From positions 1 through 64,000 of the forward strand of contig NZ_JARXWL010000001.1 in the NCBI RefSeq assembly GCF_029893325.1: a stretch of DNA of 64,000 nt. Reading direction: 5' to 3'. Numbering within the stretch: the stretch's first letter is position 1; each line of letters begins with the position of its first letter. Origin of the DNA: Enterococcus sp. PF1-24 (GTDB taxonomy: Bacteria; Bacillota; Bacilli; Lactobacillales; Enterococcaceae). A program made the translations under genes and the position numbers. The notes under the pieces are model-generated. The model searched no databases. It was not told the DNA's origin and saw only the letters and a list, made by a program, of their open reading frames with translations. Of the stretch, positions 63,645-64,000 are shown in pieces.

Positions 63645-64000
63645 CAAAACCACTCGCTTTCTATCATGCTGTAGGCATATTCAGCTTGCTTGAATGGATC
63701 ATCAAACATAATCTCCCGTGACCTAAAACTAAACTTGGTAGGTGCTAGTATCGGCAAATCTTCTGTGGCTTCATGAACTCTCCCAAGTTTAACCGCACGA
63801 TGTTCTCGCTCTAGCTGTGCCTTTTGAAAAGTTTCCTCATCAATAATGGCAGGATAATATTCTGTACCCATATATTTTTGGTTTTTTAGCATTCTGCCTG
63901 CACTACCGTGAAATGTATCAATTCCTGCTTCAAGGGCGGCTGTTCTTAGTGTCATTCCGCAGATATAACCATCAAATAGTTTTTGCACCCGAGCGGCCTT
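63644..64000 (-). CDS. Recombinase-like protein, 3' part only (5' end outside the window)
   Basis: The last 118 codons of a gene that enters from the right edge. [40 protein letters not shown] and [16 protein letters not shown] match the recombinase domain (PF07508-type) that follows the catalytic domain in large serine recombinases. It ends without a zinc ribbon. Paired recombinase genes of this kind occur in elements of Clostridia and Enterococcaceae. The catalytic part, if any, lies beyond 64000. Confidence 0.8.
   Translation of the reverse strand, partial: KAARVQKLFDGYICGMTLRTAALEAGIDTFHGSAGRMLKNQKYMGTEYYPAIIDEETFQKAQLEREHRAVKLGRVHEATEDLPILAPTKFSFRSREIMFDDPFKQAEYAYSMIESEWF

Larger units (their letters stand above)
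34756..64000. mobile_element. Integrated conjugative/mobilisable DNA: Tn916-family element with serine recombinases, continuing beyond the window
   Basis: Between 34.76 and 58 kb, eleven or more genes match the Tn916 conjugation set in order on the minus strand. Serine recombinase genes stand at both visible ends (34.8-36.6 kb and 62.1-64 kb). The left boundary is close to 34.75 kb, since the GNAT remnant is chromosomal in character. The right boundary is not in the window. Whether 58.3-64 kb belongs to the same element or a second one is open. att sites could not be identified because serine recombinases use very short cores. Confidence 0.85.

Noticed and set aside
34756-64000. Search for tet(M), erm or other resistance genes
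   Set aside because: None of the frames shows ribosomal protection, methylase or efflux motifs; the element appears to carry no known resistance gene.

Overview
The window comes from a low-GC Gram-positive of the order Lactobacillales, most likely family Enterococcaceae. The evidence is a rimP-nusA-ylxR-ylxQ-infB-rbfA cluster, a PolC-type polymerase, a fused RNase PH/RdgB protein, the acetyl-type dapH/dapL pair, and consistently strong Shine-Dalgarno sites. The species cannot be fixed from the sequence alone. Positions 1-34.7 kb are chromosome. From 34.76 kb to the right edge the DNA is mobile and continues out of the window.

Chromosomal part. A possible IS transposase start lies at the left edge. 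It is followed by ilvE, an MscS channel, dapH-dapL, and a murI > rph-rdgB > phosphodiesterase > CBS protein cluster. Then come truB-ribF, a divergent pseudouridine catabolism pair (psuK-psuG), the rimP-to-rbfA translation operon, a lipoprotein and polC. A block of small metabolic and regulatory genes follows: a frameshifted methyltransferase, an Rrf2 regulator, a TfoX-C protein, a MerR/SDR divergent pair, VOC, AraC, a CPBP-like membrane protein, a tautomerase and an alpha/beta hydrolase. Last is a complete beta-glucoside operon: a BglG-type antiterminator, PTS EIIBCA and a GH1 phospho-beta-glucosidase. Both RNA antiterminator sites of that operon are visible. A GNAT gene with one in-frame stop closes the chromosomal part.

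Mobile part 1 (about 34.76-58.3 kb) is a Tn916-family conjugative element read on the minus strand. Orf23, Orf22, Orf21 (coupling ATPase), Orf20 (relaxase), Orf19, Orf18 (ArdA), Orf17, Orf16 (VirB4), Orf15, Orf14 (cell-wall hydrolase), Orf13, Orf7 (sigma-like) and Orf8 are in the standard order. It differs from Tn916 in several ways. A large serine recombinase with a small SHOCT-like partner sits where int/xis would be. No tet(M) is present, and its slot holds a flavin-oxidase-like gene with a divergent WYL regulator. A two-repeat orphan protein lies between orf22 and orf21. An AAA ATPase resembling the PrrC/RloC anticodon nucleases lies between ardA and orf17. A giant thioester/CnaB LPxTG adhesin heads the element.

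Mobile part 2 (about 58.3 kb to the edge) holds a compact three-gene operon: a small HTH regulator, a 942-residue GmrSD-type restriction protein (DUF262 + HNH + DUF4268) and a 131-residue unknown. A second serine recombinase and the 3' part of a third recombinase-like gene follow. The element may be composite or nested. The far junction is outside the window.

The most interesting material is the defence cargo: the PrrC/RloC-like ATPase next to an antirestriction gene, the GmrSD operon with its unknown third gene, and the orphan repeat protein. These are embedded in a Tn916 backbone that has changed its integrase and lost its resistance gene.
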